Assembly: GCF_907177275.1 (NCBI RefSeq)
Contig: NZ_CAJSLV010000035.1
Coordinates: forward strand, 143,990-207,989
Direction: 5' to 3'
DNA length: 64,000 nucleotides
DNA from: Actinacidiphila cocklensis
Lineage (GTDB): Bacteria > Actinomycetota > Actinomycetes > Streptomycetales > Streptomycetaceae
Shown one piece after another: positions 51,980 through 60,728 of this stretch. Made by a program: the position numbers and the translations under genes. Each line of letters starts with the position of its first letter. Position 1 is the first letter of the stretch. Under the pieces are notes generated by a model. The model was not told where the DNA came from. It ran no database searches and was given only the letters and a program-made list of their open reading frames with translations.

Positions 51980-52654
51980 ATGGCAGCTCAGAAGCGTCTG
52001 AACCGTGAAGAGCTGATCACCACCGCACTGGCCGTCGCCGACGCCGAGGGGCTCGACGCGGTGACCATCCGCCGGGTCGCCCAGCTGCACGACGTCACCC
52101 CGATGGCCCTCTACCGGCACTTCCCCGACAAGGAGGGCCTGCTCGTCGCCCTCGCCGGACGACTGCTGTCCTGCGCGGTCATCCCCGAGCCCGACGACCG
52201 GCCCTGGCACGAGCAGATGCGCGACCTGCTCAGCGGCTTCCTGGACGCCCTGCGCCCGCACCCCAACGCGGCGCTGCTGGTCTTCAACGGCATGGTCACC
52301 ACCGATTCGGGCCTCGCCATCACCGAGCGGGCGCTCGCGCTGATGGCCCAGGGCGGCATGTCGGTGGAGCGCAGCGCGGAGACCGCCAGCCAGATCCTCG
52401 GCTCACTGGTCGCGCTGGCCATCGCGGAACCGGGGCGCGACCTCGGCCCCGACCCCGAGGCGAACGAGGACGCGGTCCGCGCCAAGCGCACCACGCTGCT
52501 CGCCCTGTCCCCGCGCCGCTACCCGCACATCGTCGCCGCGGCCGACGCGCTCGCCGCCTGCTCCGACCAGGAGCTGTACTTCGACCGGGGCATCGACCTG
52601 ATCGTCACCGGCATACGGGACGCCGCCCGCGCCGAGGCGGCCGCCGCGCACTGA
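51980..52654 (+). CDS. TetR family transcriptional regulator
   Basis: 224 residues. The N-terminal helix-turn-helix reads LITTALAVADAEGLDAVTIR then VAQLHDVTPMALYRHFPDKE GLL. The C-terminal ligand domain resembles the TetR_C_33-like group, with GFLDALRPHPNAALLVFNGM and SAETASQILGSLVALAIAEP. It probably represses itself and the divergent MFS pump until a toxic ligand binds. ATG 51980 has a weak AAGGGTTGAG upstream. Confidence 0.9.
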   Translation: MAAQKRLNREELITTALAVADAEGLDAVTIRRVAQLHDVTPMALYRHFPDKEGLLVALAGRLLSCAVIPEPDDRPWHEQMRDLLSGFLDALRPHPNAALLVFNGMVTTDSGLAITERALALMAQGGMSVERSAETASQILGSLVALAIAEPGRDLGPDPEANEDAVRAKRTTLLALSPRRYPHIVAAADALAACSDQELYFDRGIDLIVTGIRDAARAEAAAAH

Positions 52655-52920
52655 CCGGGCACCCGCCCCCGCCCACTGACCGGGCACCGCCCCCGCGGAT
52701 CCGCGATACGGCAGTGGCGCACGTGACAGGCGGTCACCCGCGATCAGCCGGACGTATCGGCCGGTAAGGCGCGGGCGCGGCACACAACACCCAGATTTAA
52801 CCTCAGAACTCCTTCTGCGACCGGATCTACGCGCGTATCTTGAGGCCGATCGCGCCCTCCCCCGGACGGGGGTGACGCGCCGTCACCACCAGTCGCTCCC
52901 CCCGAAGGAGAACCCCTCCG

Positions 52921-55431
52921 GTGTCGCACCCCTCTGAGGCCGCCGAGGCGTCAACCCGTCCCACCCGATCCCTTCCTGCCGGGCTCCGCAAGCGATTCCT
53001 GCCGATCGGCATAGCCGGTGCCATGGTGATCGCCGGGGTCGGCGTGCACGCCGCCTTCGCGGCGCCGTCCGCCGACGCGCTGATCGCCGAGGTCTACGGG
53101 GGCGGCGGCAACTCCGGCGCCACGTACACCAACGACTTCGTGGAGCTGGCCAACGCCGGTGCGGCCGCGGTGGACCTGGGCACCTACAGCGTGCAGTACC
53201 TGCCGGGAGCGCCGTCACCGACCTCCAAGTGGCAGGCCACGCCGCTGACCGGGTCGCTGGCCGGCGGCGGGCGCTACCTGGTCCAGGAGGGCGCGGGAGC
53301 CGGCGGCAGCACCGCGCTGCCGACGCCCGACGCCGCCGGCGCCGTCAACATGTCCGGCACCACGGGCACCGTCGCGCTGGTCTCCGGGGCCGACCCGCTG
53401 ACCTGCCTGACCGCGGCGGACTGCGCGGCGGACCCGCGGGTCAAGGACCTGGTCGGCTACGGCACGGCGCTGGTGCACGAGGGCAGCGGCGCGGCGGCCG
53501 GCGCGAGCAACAGCGACTCCGTCACCCGCAGCGCGACGCTCACCGACACCGACGACAACGCGGCGGACTTCACCCCGGGCGCGCCCACCCCGCAGAACTC
53601 GGGCGGCGGCGGTGGCCCGACCCAGCCGCCCACCACGCCGCCCACCACCCCGCCCACCACCCCGCCGACCACGCCGCCCACCACGCCGCCGGCCGGTACC
53701 GAGGCGAAGATCCACGACATCCAGGGCGACACCCGCAACTCGCCCTTCGCCGGCAAGCCGATCACCGGCGCGACCGGCATCGTCACCGGCGTGCGGGACT
53801 ACGGCTCGTCCAAGGGCTTCTGGATGCAGGACCCGAACCCGGACGCCAACCCCCGTACCAGCGAGGGCATCTTCGTCTACACCGGCGCGAGCCCGACCGT
53901 CGCGGTCGGCGACAGCGTGTCGGTCGCCGGCACCGTCTCGCAGTACTACCCGGGCGGCGCCGCCGCCGGCGCGCAGCCGATCACCGAGATCACCAAGGCC
54001 ACGGTGACCCAGGAGTCCTCGGGCAACGCGCTGCCCGCGCCCGTGGTGCTGAACGACAAGAGCGTGCCCGACGCCTTCGTGCCCAGCGCCGGCGGCGGCA
54101 GCATCGAGGACCTGCCGCTGCGGCCCGACGAGTACGCGCTGGACCTGTACGCGTCGCTCGAAGGCATGAACGTGCAGATCGACGACACCCGGGTGGTCGG
54201 CGCCACCGACCCGTACTCGGAGCTGTGGGTCACGGTCAAGCCGCGGCAGAACCCGACCAGGCGCGGCGGCACCCTCTACACCGGCTACGACCAGCCCAAC
54301 TCCGGCCGCCTGATGGTGCAGTCGCTGATCCCGACCGCCACCTCGCCCTTCCCGACCGCGAACGTCGGCGACACCCTGGGCGGGACGACCGCGGGTCCGC
54401 TGGACTACAACCAGTTCGCCGGTACGTACGCGCTCCAGGCCCGCACGCTGGGCACCGTCACGAGCGGCGGCCTGCAGCCCGAGGTCACCGCGAAGGCGTC
54501 CACGGACCAGGTGACCGTGGGCACGTACAACGTGGAGAACCTGGCACCCGACAACCCGCAGTCGAAGTTCGACGCGCTCGCCCAGGGCCTGGTGCGCAAC
54601 CTGCGCTCGCCCGACATCGTGGCCCTGGAGGAGATCCAGGACAACAACGGCGCCACCGACGACGGCACCGTCGCCGCCGACCAGACGCTGACCAAGCTCA
54701 CCGACGCGATCGCGGCGGCCGGCGGCCCGCGCTACCAGTGGCGGGAGATCGACCCCGTCAACGACAAGGACGGCGGCCAGCCGGGCGGCAACATCCGCTC
54801 GGTGTTCCTGTTCAACCCCGACCGGGTCGGCTTCACCGACATCGCCGGCGGCGACTCGACCACCCCGGTCGGCATCACCGGCACCGGCGACGCCACCTCG
54901 CTGACCGCCTCCCCCGGCCGTATCGCGCCCGCCGACCAGGCGTGGAACACCAGCCGCAAGCCGCTGGTCGGCCAGTTCACCTTCCGCGGCAAGAAGCTGT
55001 TCGTCATCGCCGACCACTTCGACAGCAAGGGCGGCGACCAGGGCATCGACAGCCACCTGCAGCCGCCGGTGCGCAGCTCCGAGGTGCAGCGGGTGCGCCA
55101 GGCGATCCTGGAGCACGACTTCGTGCGGCAGCTGGAGACCGCGGACAAGAAGGCGGACGTGGTCGTGCTCGGCGACCTGAACGACTACCAGTTCTCGCCG
55201 GCCGTCCAGAGCCTGACCGCGAACGGTACGGTGCTGACCGACCTGGTCAACACGCTGCCGGCGAAGGAGCGGTACTCGTACGTGTACGAGGGCAACTCGC
55301 AGGTCCTGGACCACATCCTGGTCAGCCCGAACCTGGACACGCGTGTCGACTACGACGTGGTGCACATCAACTCCGAGTTCGCCAACCAGACCAGCGACCA
55401 CGACCCGCAGGTCATCCGCCTGCTCCCGTAG
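52921..55431 (+). CDS. Secreted ExeM/NucH-like endonuclease
   Basis: 836 residues. A signal peptide (cut near AAFAAPSA) is followed by a lamin-tail-like LTD domain (LIAEVYGGGGNSGATYTNDF, VELANAGAAAVDLGTYSVQY), a (TTPP)n linker (about 234-258), an OB-like region (GKPITGATGIVTGVRDYGSS), and an exonuclease-endonuclease-phosphatase domain (about 525-836). In the latter are TVGTYNVENL, DIVALEEIQDNNG, VIADHFDSKG, VVVLGDLNDY and NQTSDHDPQVIRL, with metal-binding Asn, Glu, Asp and His. It should degrade extracellular DNA for nutrient use. GTG 52921 has GAAGGAG ten bases upstream. A strong terminator follows. Confidence 0.92.
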   Translation: MSHPSEAAEASTRPTRSLPAGLRKRFLPIGIAGAMVIAGVGVHAAFAAPSADALIAEVYGGGGNSGATYTNDFVELANAGAAAVDLGTYSVQYLPGAPSPTSKWQATPLTGSLAGGGRYLVQEGAGAGGSTALPTPDAAGAVNMSGTTGTVALVSGADPLTCLTAADCAADPRVKDLVGYGTALVHEGSGAAAGASNSDSVTRSATLTDTDDNAADFTPGAPTPQNSGGGGGPTQPPTTPPTTPPTTPPTTPPTTPPAGTEAKIHDIQGDTRNSPFAGKPITGATGIVTGVRDYGSSKGFWMQDPNPDANPRTSEGIFVYTGASPTVAVGDSVSVAGTVSQYYPGGAAAGAQPITEITKATVTQESSGNALPAPVVLNDKSVPDAFVPSAGGGSIEDLPLRPDEYALDLYASLEGMNVQIDDTRVVGATDPYSELWVTVKPRQNPTRRGGTLYTGYDQPNSGRLMVQSLIPTATSPFPTANVGDTLGGTTAGPLDYNQFAGTYALQARTLGTVTSGGLQPEVTAKASTDQVTVGTYNVENLAPDNPQSKFDALAQGLVRNLRSPDIVALEEIQDNNGATDDGTVAADQTLTKLTDAIAAAGGPRYQWREIDPVNDKDGGQPGGNIRSVFLFNPDRVGFTDIAGGDSTTPVGITGTGDATSLTASPGRIAPADQAWNTSRKPLVGQFTFRGKKLFVIADHFDSKGGDQGIDSHLQPPVRSSEVQRVRQAILEHDFVRQLETADKKADVVVLGDLNDYQFSPAVQSLTANGTVLTDLVNTLPAKERYSYVYEGNSQVLDHILVSPNLDTRVDYDVVHINSEFANQTSDHDPQVIRLLP

Positions 55432-55445
55432 CCTTCTTCCCGCCC

Positions 55446-55479
55446 GGGGCGCCCCCTCTCCTGCCGGAGGGGGCGCCCC
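55446..55479 (+). terminator. Terminator of the nuclease gene
   Basis: GGGGCGCCCCCTC (55446-55458) pairs perfectly with GAGGGGGCGCCCC (55467-55479) over an 8-nt loop, 15 bp after the stop codon. Confidence 0.75.
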
Positions 55480-55539
55480 GCTGCGTTCCTCTGCGTGGGG
55501 GGCGCACGGCACGCCCCCGGCCCGAAGGAACCCGCGGGG

Positions 55540-55618
55540 TTGACGCGGGTCCGGTGCGGTACTAGAAAGCTCCTGCTCGAAGAGAGCGCTCTCAACGGTT
55601 GACCCGGGAGCGCTCAGC
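55540..55618 (+). promoter_or_regulatory. GH16 promoter with two LacI-type operator sites
   Basis: TTGACG (55540-55545) and TAGAAA (55563-55568) are exactly 17 bp apart. A 12-bp perfect palindrome GAGAGCGCTCTC (55582-55593) lies just after the expected start. A second, imperfect site CGGGAGCGCTCAGC (about 55605-55618, core GAGCGCTC at 55608-55615) is 26 bp further. Confidence 0.7.
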
Positions 55619-55653
55619 CACCCCACATGGCACATCGGGACAGGAGACCACGC

Positions 55654-57060
55654 ATGTCCACCGGACACGCACCAACACCCCCCACCCGCCGCCGGCGCCT
55701 CCGGCTGAGCCTGGCCGCGCTGACCGTCGGCGCGCTGAGCCTGGCCGGGCTCGCGGTCACCGCGGCGCCCGGCGGCGCGGCCACCCCCGCCGCGGCGCCC
55801 GCGGCCGCACCCGCCGCCGCCCCGGCCGCGGTGCCGGGTCCGCCGGCCGGGTTCACCACCACCTGGAGCGACGACTTCAGCGGCGCCGCCGGCACCGGTC
55901 TGAACACCGGCAACTGGAAGTACGACACCGGCCCGGGCAGCAGCTTCGGCACCGGCGAGATCGAGACGATGACCAACAGCACGTCCAACGTCTTCCAGGA
56001 CGGCAACGGGCACCTGGTGCTCAAGGCCCTGCACAGCGGCAGCGACCCGCGGTCGGGCTGGACGTCGGGACGCGTCGAGACGCAGGCGGCGACCTTCGGG
56101 GCGCCGGCCGGCGGCGTGGTGATGATGCAGTCATCGATCCAGCAGCCGAACCTGACGACCGCCAACGGAGCCGGCTACTGGCCGGCGTTCTGGATGCTCG
56201 GCTCCACGCTGCGCACCGGCACCACCTGGCCGACCTCAGGCGAGGTCGACATCCTGGAGGACATCAACTCCCGCAGCTCCGTCTTCGGCACCCTGCACTG
56301 CGGCACCAACCCCGGCGGCCCGTGCAACGAGTCCACCGGCATCGGCAGCGGCGAACGCGCCTGCTCCGGCTGCCAGACCGGCTACCACACCTACGCCGTG
56401 CAGATCGACCGCTCCGTGTCGCCCGAGCAGATCCGCTGGTACCTCGACGGCAGCAACTACTTCACCGTCAACTCCAGCCAGGTGCCCGCCGCGACCTGGA
56501 CGGCCGCCGTCGACCACCCGTTCTTCATCATCTACGACCTGGCGATGGGCGGCGGCTTCCCGGACGCCTTCGGCGGCGGCCCGAACGCCGCCACCGTCTC
56601 CGGCGGCCAGATGAACATCGACTACGTGGCCGTCTACAACAAGGGTCCCGGCAGCACCACTCCGCCGCCGGCCGGCGGCAACCTCTCGCAGGGCAAGGCC
56701 GCCACCGCCTCCTCCACGGAGAACGGCAGCTTCCCGGCCGCCAACGCCGTGGACGGCAACACCGGCACCCGCTGGTCGAGCGCGTTCAGCGACCCGCAGT
56801 GGCTGCAGGTCGACCTGGGCGCCAGCCACACCATCAGCCAGGTGCAGCTCAACTGGGAGGCGGCGTACGGCAAGGCCTTCCAGATCCAGACCTCGGCCGA
56901 CGGCACGACCTGGACCACCGTCTACAGCACGACCACAGGAACCGGCGGCAACCAGACGATCAACGTCAGCGGTAGCGGCCGCTACGTGCGCGTCTACGGC
57001 ACGCAGCGCGGGACCGCGTACGGGTATTCGCTCTACGAATTCCAGGTGTTCGGCACCTGA
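55654..57060 (+). CDS. Secreted GH16 endo-beta-glucanase with F5/8-type C domain
   Basis: 468 residues. The N-terminus has RRRRLRLSLAALTVGALSLA as signal and an Ala/Pro-rich stretch. The GH16 domain (about 68-335) has WSDDFSGAAGTGLNTGNWKY, GYWPAFWMLG and the catalytic EVDILED (about 198-204, ExDxxE pattern), followed by HTYAVQIDRSVSPEQIRWYL. After a short linker comes a discoidin-like carbohydrate-binding domain (ATASSTENGSFPAANAVDGN, WLQVDLGASHTISQVQLNWE). The substrate may be beta-1,3 or mixed-linkage glucan. ATG 55654 has AGGAG eight bases upstream. Confidence 0.92.
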   Translation: MSTGHAPTPPTRRRRLRLSLAALTVGALSLAGLAVTAAPGGAATPAAAPAAAPAAAPAAVPGPPAGFTTTWSDDFSGAAGTGLNTGNWKYDTGPGSSFGTGEIETMTNSTSNVFQDGNGHLVLKALHSGSDPRSGWTSGRVETQAATFGAPAGGVVMMQSSIQQPNLTTANGAGYWPAFWMLGSTLRTGTTWPTSGEVDILEDINSRSSVFGTLHCGTNPGGPCNESTGIGSGERACSGCQTGYHTYAVQIDRSVSPEQIRWYLDGSNYFTVNSSQVPAATWTAAVDHPFFIIYDLAMGGGFPDAFGGGPNAATVSGGQMNIDYVAVYNKGPGSTTPPPAGGNLSQGKAATASSTENGSFPAANAVDGNTGTRWSSAFSDPQWLQVDLGASHTISQVQLNWEAAYGKAFQIQTSADGTTWTTVYSTTTGTGGNQTINVSGSGRYVRVYGTQRGTAYGYSLYEFQVFGT

Positions 57061-57098
57061 CCGCCGCCGCGGGCTGAGCATCGCCGGCCCCTTCCGAG

Positions 57099-57129
57099 GG
57101 GCGGGTCGGACCCGGGGTCCGGCCCGCCC
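57099..57129. terminator. Bidirectional terminator after GH16 and oxidoreductase genes
   Basis: GGGCGGGTCGGACC (57099-57112) pairs with GGTCCGGCCCGCCC (57116-57129) with one G-U pair and a 3-nt loop, between convergent genes. Confidence 0.75.
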
Positions 57130-57145
57130 TGCGGTGCCCGGGGGG

Positions 57146-58081
57146 TCAGGGCAGCAGGACGATCTTGCCGCGCAGGTGGCCGGCCTCGCTGGCGCGCTGG
57201 GCGTCGACCGCCTCGGCGAGCGGGTAGGCCCGGTGGATCGCCACGTCGAGCGTGCCGGCCGCGTGCAGGGCCAGTGCCTCGGCGAACGCGGGCGCACCGA
57301 AGTAGCCGTCAGGCCCCGCACCCGAGCTGAAGGCGACGCCGTACTCGCCCGCGGTGAGCGGGCTGCCGATGGTCAGGACCCGGTCCTTGGCGCCGGTCAG
57401 CTCCACCGAGGCGGCCAGCGACTCGGCCAGGCCGGTGGTGTCGAAGGCCACGTCGACCCCTTCGGGGACCGCCTCCCGCGCCCGGTCGACGAGCCCGTCG
57501 CCGTAGGTGACCGGAATCGCGCCCAGCCGGCGCAGGTGCTCGTGGTTGGCCTCGCCGGCGGTGCCGACCACCCGGAGCCCGCGGGCGACGGCGAACTGCA
57601 CGGCGAGGATGCCGACGCCGCCGGCCGCCCCGTGCACGATCAGCGTCTCGCCGGGGCGCACGTGCAGCTCGTGGAGGGCGCGGTAGGCGGTCTCCGCGGC
57701 CACCGGCAGCGCCGCGGCCTCGGGGAAGCCGAGGGAGGCCGGCTTGGCAGCCAGTTTGGCGGCCTCGGCGAGGGCCAGCCCGGCGTACGCCCCGGTGACG
57801 GTCGGCCCGAAGACCTCGTCGCCGGCCGCGAGGCCGGTCACGCCTTCCCCGACGGACTCCACCACTCCGGCCGCCTCGATGCCGGGCACGTGTGGCAGCT
57901 CCACCGGGAAGACCGCGTTCATGTACCCGGCCCTGATCTTGTGGTCGAGCGGGTTGACCCCCGCCGCGCGCACGGCGATCCGCACCTGTCCGGGGCCGGG
58001 CTCGGGTACGTCGATGTCGAGCGGGTGCAACACGCCGGCTGGGCCGAACTCGTCGAAGGCGATGCCCTTGGCCTTGGTCAT
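57146..58081 (-). CDS. NADP-dependent quinone oxidoreductase-like MDR protein
   Basis: 311 residues, a zinc-free medium-chain dehydrogenase. It has AVRAAGVNPLDHKIRAGYMN, LPHVPGIEAAGVVESVGEGV, a Rossmann motif HGAAGGVGILAVQFAVARG and VDVAFDTTGLAES. The Cys/His zinc ligands of alcohol dehydrogenases are absent, as in quinone or enoyl reductases. The substrate is unknown. ATG 58081 is preferred; a GTG nine bases earlier is possible. It follows the GtrA gene by 5 bp in one operon. Confidence 0.9.
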   Translation of the reverse strand: MTKAKGIAFDEFGPAGVLHPLDIDVPEPGPGQVRIAVRAAGVNPLDHKIRAGYMNAVFPVELPHVPGIEAAGVVESVGEGVTGLAAGDEVFGPTVTGAYAGLALAEAAKLAAKPASLGFPEAAALPVAAETAYRALHELHVRPGETLIVHGAAGGVGILAVQFAVARGLRVVGTAGEANHEHLRRLGAIPVTYGDGLVDRAREAVPEGVDVAFDTTGLAESLAASVELTGAKDRVLTIGSPLTAGEYGVAFSSGAGPDGYFGAPAFAEALALHAAGTLDVAIHRAYPLAEAVDAQRASEAGHLRGKIVLLP

Positions 58082-58086
58082 GGAAC

Positions 58087-58605
58087 TCACGATCCTTGCA
58101 GCAGTCGGGACCCGGAGGTGTAGGGAACGGCGGTGCGCCGCCCGGCGTTCCCCATCCTTGCCGCCTGGCGCCGCAGCCGCTCGGGAACGCGGGCAACGCC
58201 CGGTGTCGCGAAGACCACATGCCGCAGCAGCAGGAACCGCGCTGTCCCGGCGAGCCCGGAGGCACCGAGGTAGACGCCCTGCCGCAGCAGCACTCCGCCA
58301 CCGGGGTACAGCCCGTCGAAGGCGAGCATGGCGCCGGTGGTGAAGGCGTACGACAGCGCGACGGTCAGCCCGCTGGCGGCGTGGTCGCTCCATCCGGCCC
58401 TGCCGCGGCCGAAGGTGAAACGCCCGTGCAGCTCGGTGGCCAGGACCGTGGAGGCGACGGTGACCACGGCGTTGGCGAGCGCGAAGGGCACCCGGTGGCC
58501 GATCAGCAGCAGCACGCCGCTCGCCAGCAGGGTGACGCCGCCGCCGCAGATGACAAAGCGGACGAAAGCGGCGACGGGTCCGCTGCGTGCCGTCGGCGCG
58601 GCCAT
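58087..58605 (-). CDS. GtrA-like membrane protein
   Basis: 172 residues with four predicted membrane helices: FVRFVICGGGVTLLASGVLL, ANAVVTVASTVLATELHGRF, LTVALSYAFTTGAMLAFDGL and VYLGASGLAGTARFLLLRHV. The order and the FTFGRGR loop fit the GtrA family, which is linked to flipping of polyprenyl-linked sugars for surface polysaccharides. The glycosyltransferase usually found beside GtrA is absent. ATG 58605 has GAGGAG seven bases upstream. Confidence 0.85.
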   Translation of the reverse strand: MAAPTARSGPVAAFVRFVICGGGVTLLASGVLLLIGHRVPFALANAVVTVASTVLATELHGRFTFGRGRAGWSDHAASGLTVALSYAFTTGAMLAFDGLYPGGGVLLRQGVYLGASGLAGTARFLLLRHVVFATPGVARVPERLRRQAARMGNAGRRTAVPYTSGSRLLQGS

Positions 58606-59051
58606 GGTCAACTCCTCGGTCGGGGGCGGCCGCTGGGCGGCGACCGGCTCATGGACGACTCTGTCGCGGCAGGCGGCCCCGGCCCATCCGGCGCATCCCC
58701 CATTGCGGGTTAGGGCTACCCCCACCCACACCTCAGGGTTTACCCGAGTCGCATCAACCCGAGAAAATATTAGAAGCCCATGAGGAGAATTTCCCGTGAT
58801 TTTCAAGGCGCGTGGCGCACATCACCCACACATCGCTCGGCAGATTGCCGCTTATGTCTTATATGAGCACGATGCCGGTTTGCCTCGGCCGGGGTGCGCG
58901 TGCCAGAGTCGTGACAACGGCCGCACGACCCGAGCACAGCCGTTCCACAGGCGCCGCGGACCACACCCCCCTGCTCCGCGGCGGTCACGAAGAGGCCCCT
59001 CCCGCTGTCGCAACCCGACGCGAGGGGCCTCTTCGCATTCCGTCAACGGAA
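58606..59051. other. Intergenic region with AT-rich patch and possible tiny gene
   Basis: This 446-bp interval holds the GtrA promoter, an unusually AT-rich patch at about 58760-58800 (GAGAAAATATTAGAAG) and the terminator at 58989-59034. GTG 58797 on the plus strand has a perfect GAGGAG eight bases upstream and opens a frame beginning MIFKARGAHHPHIARQIAAY. That frame turns Arg/Pro-rich and runs into the antisense of the next gene, so I do not call it a gene. Confidence 0.35.
58989..59034. terminator. Strong hairpin after the RsbW-like gene
   Basis: GAAGAGGCCCCTC (58989-59001) pairs perfectly with GAGGGGCCTCTTC (59022-59034) over a 20-nt loop. It lies 17 bp past the stop codon of the minus-strand gene. 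Confidence 0.72.
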
Positions 59052-59603
59052 CTACCGCTCGGGCACCCGCAGTTCGAACCAGCTGGTCTTGCCGCGCGGC
59101 TGCAGGTCGACGCCCCAGCGGTCGGAGAGCCGGTCGACGAGGAAGAGGCCGCGGCCGCTGATGTCCAGCTCGCGCACCGGCAGCAGGCAGGGCAGCGCCC
59201 GCGACGGGTCGCGCACCTCGACCCGCACCCAGCCGCGCCGCCGCCGCATCCGCAGCCCGAAGCTGCGGGCGCCGGTGTGCCGTACGGCGTTGCCGACCAG
59301 TTCCGAGACCAGCAGCTCCACGGTGTCGCCGTACTGCGGCAGCCCCCACAGGCGGATCACCGACAGCGCCAACCGGCGGGCGGTGGAGGCGGATTCGGGG
59401 CGCGAGGCCAGATGGACCTCGGCGACCGACGGGTCGCCCAGGAGGTCGAGGACGCCACTCGCGGCTTCCGCCGCGTCAGCCGCGTCCGCGGCGTCGTCGG
59501 CGGCGTCGGCGTCGGCGGCGGCGGCGGCGAGTACGGGCGTGGCACCCGCGGCGGTATTCGCGTTCACCCGCTGCGGCTGCTCGGAACCACCCCTGCCCGC
59601 CAT
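59052..59603 (-). CDS. RsbW-like ATP-binding (anti-sigma/HATPase) protein
   Basis: About 183 residues. The N-terminal half is Ala/Asp-rich and low in complexity. The C-terminal half is a GHKL ATPase domain with VELLVSELVGNAVRHTGARS (N box), VRVEVRDPSRALP (G1) and DISGRGLFLVDRLSDRWGVD (G2). No histidine phosphorylation domain is present, so it resembles the many streptomycete RsbW-type kinases thought to control sigma factors through anti-anti-sigma partners. The start is uncertain: ATG 59603 (MAGRGGSEQPQ) or ATG 59708. Three CTTAAG boxes lie upstream. Confidence 0.85.
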   Translation of the reverse strand: MAGRGGSEQPQRVNANTAAGATPVLAAAAADADAADDAADAADAAEAASGVLDLLGDPSVAEVHLASRPESASTARRLALSVIRLWGLPQYGDTVELLVSELVGNAVRHTGARSFGLRMRRRRGWVRVEVRDPSRALPCLLPVRELDISGRGLFLVDRLSDRWGVDLQPRGKTSWFELRVPER

Positions 59604-59788
59604 GGGTTCATCATGGCCGCACACGTCACAGCCCGGGGTGCGACCGAGGGAATCAGCGAAGAGGAATGACCCGTTCCATCCCACTGTTTCGGCATATTCC
59701 GCTGGCAAGAATCACCCCTCGGCAGCCATCCCCGCCTGCGGTGTTGGTGAAGCCAACCATCCCGGTGATCGGTGGCGGCCCGAAATTC

Positions 59789-59816
59789 CTTAAGGCTGGC
59801 TTAAGACTGCCTTAAG
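59789..59816. promoter_or_regulatory. Three CTTAAG boxes with exact 11-bp period
   Basis: CTTAAG occurs at 59789-59794, 59800-59805 and 59811-59816, one DNA turn apart. The site lies between the enoyl-CoA hydratase stop and the RsbW-like gene, upstream of the latter. Direct repeats with an 11-bp step are typical of OmpR/PhoB-type response regulators. Confidence 0.5.
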
Positions 59817-59891
59817 GTAGGCCGCCACCGGCGGGCTACGGCCCTTCGAGCACCTGTACGGGAATCGTACAGATCTCGCGCGGCCTCCCGC

Positions 59892-60659
59892 TCAGCGGAA
59901 TTCGGCCTTTCCGGGACCCTGCTCGATGAAGCTGCGCATCCCGGTCTCGCGGTCCGCGGTCGCGAACAGCCCGGCGAACAGCGCGCGTTCGAGGGCGAGC
60001 CCGCTGTCCAGGTCCGCCTCCAGGCCGGCGTCCACCGCCTCCTTCGCCGCCCGCAGCGCATAGGCCGGCCCGCGGGCCAGCCGCCCGGCCCAGGCCAGCG
60101 CGCGCGCATGCACCTCGGCCGCCGGGACCACCTGGTCGACCAGCCCGATGGACAGCGCCTCCGCGGCGCCCACCATCCGCCCGGTGAAGATCAGGTCCTT
60201 GGCCCGCGACGGTCCGACCAGCCGCGCCAGCCGCTGCGTGCCGCCGGCGCCCGGGATCAGCCCGAGCAGGATCTCCGGCTGCCCCAGCCTCGCGTCCTCG
60301 GCGGCGATCCTGATGTCCGCGCACAGCGCCAGCTCGCAGCCGCCGCCGAGCGCGTAGCCGGTCACCGCGGCCACCACCGGCTTGGGAATCCGGGCCACCG
60401 CCGTGAAGGCCTCCTGCAGCGGCCCCGAGCGGTCCACCATGTCCTCGTAGGACATGGCCTGCATCTCCTTGATGTCCGCCCCCGCGGCGAACACCTTCTC
60501 CCCGCCCCACAGCACCACCGCCCGCACGTCGGGCCGCGCCCCGGCCTCCCGGGCGACCTCCCTGAGGCGGTCCTGCATGGCACTGTCCAGCGCGTTCATC
60601 GGCGGCCGGTCCAGCCTGATCGTGCCGACACCGTCGTCGACTTCGAGGGTCACAGTCAT
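59892..60659 (-). CDS. Enoyl-CoA hydratase/isomerase family protein
   Basis: 255 residues of the crotonase fold, expected to hydrate trans-2-enoyl-CoA in fatty acid breakdown. The oxyanion-hole segments are GGEKVFAAGADIKEM and VAAVTGYALGGGCELALCAD; the catalytic Glu residues lie in GGGCELAL and in GQPEILLGLIPGAGGTQRLA. Both acidic residues are present, so true hydratase activity is likely. ATG 60659 fits the family start. It lies alone on its own transcript after a strong terminator. Confidence 0.92.
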   Translation of the reverse strand: MTVTLEVDDGVGTIRLDRPPMNALDSAMQDRLREVAREAGARPDVRAVVLWGGEKVFAAGADIKEMQAMSYEDMVDRSGPLQEAFTAVARIPKPVVAAVTGYALGGGCELALCADIRIAAEDARLGQPEILLGLIPGAGGTQRLARLVGPSRAKDLIFTGRMVGAAEALSIGLVDQVVPAAEVHARALAWAGRLARGPAYALRAAKEAVDAGLEADLDSGLALERALFAGLFATADRETGMRSFIEQGPGKAEFR

Positions 60660-60675
60660 CCCGCGAGCCTACGAC

Positions 60676-60712
60676 GACGGCCCGCACCCCTGCGAGCAGG
60701 GCGCGGGCCGTC
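60676..60712 (-). terminator. Terminator of the first L,D-transpeptidase gene
   Basis: GACGGCCCGCACCCCTGC (60676-60693) pairs with GCAGGGCGCGGGCCGTC (60696-60712), with one bulged base. It starts 17 bp beyond the stop codon at 60729 on the minus strand. Confidence 0.75.
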
Positions 60713-60728
60713 GACGGCAGGCAGGTGG

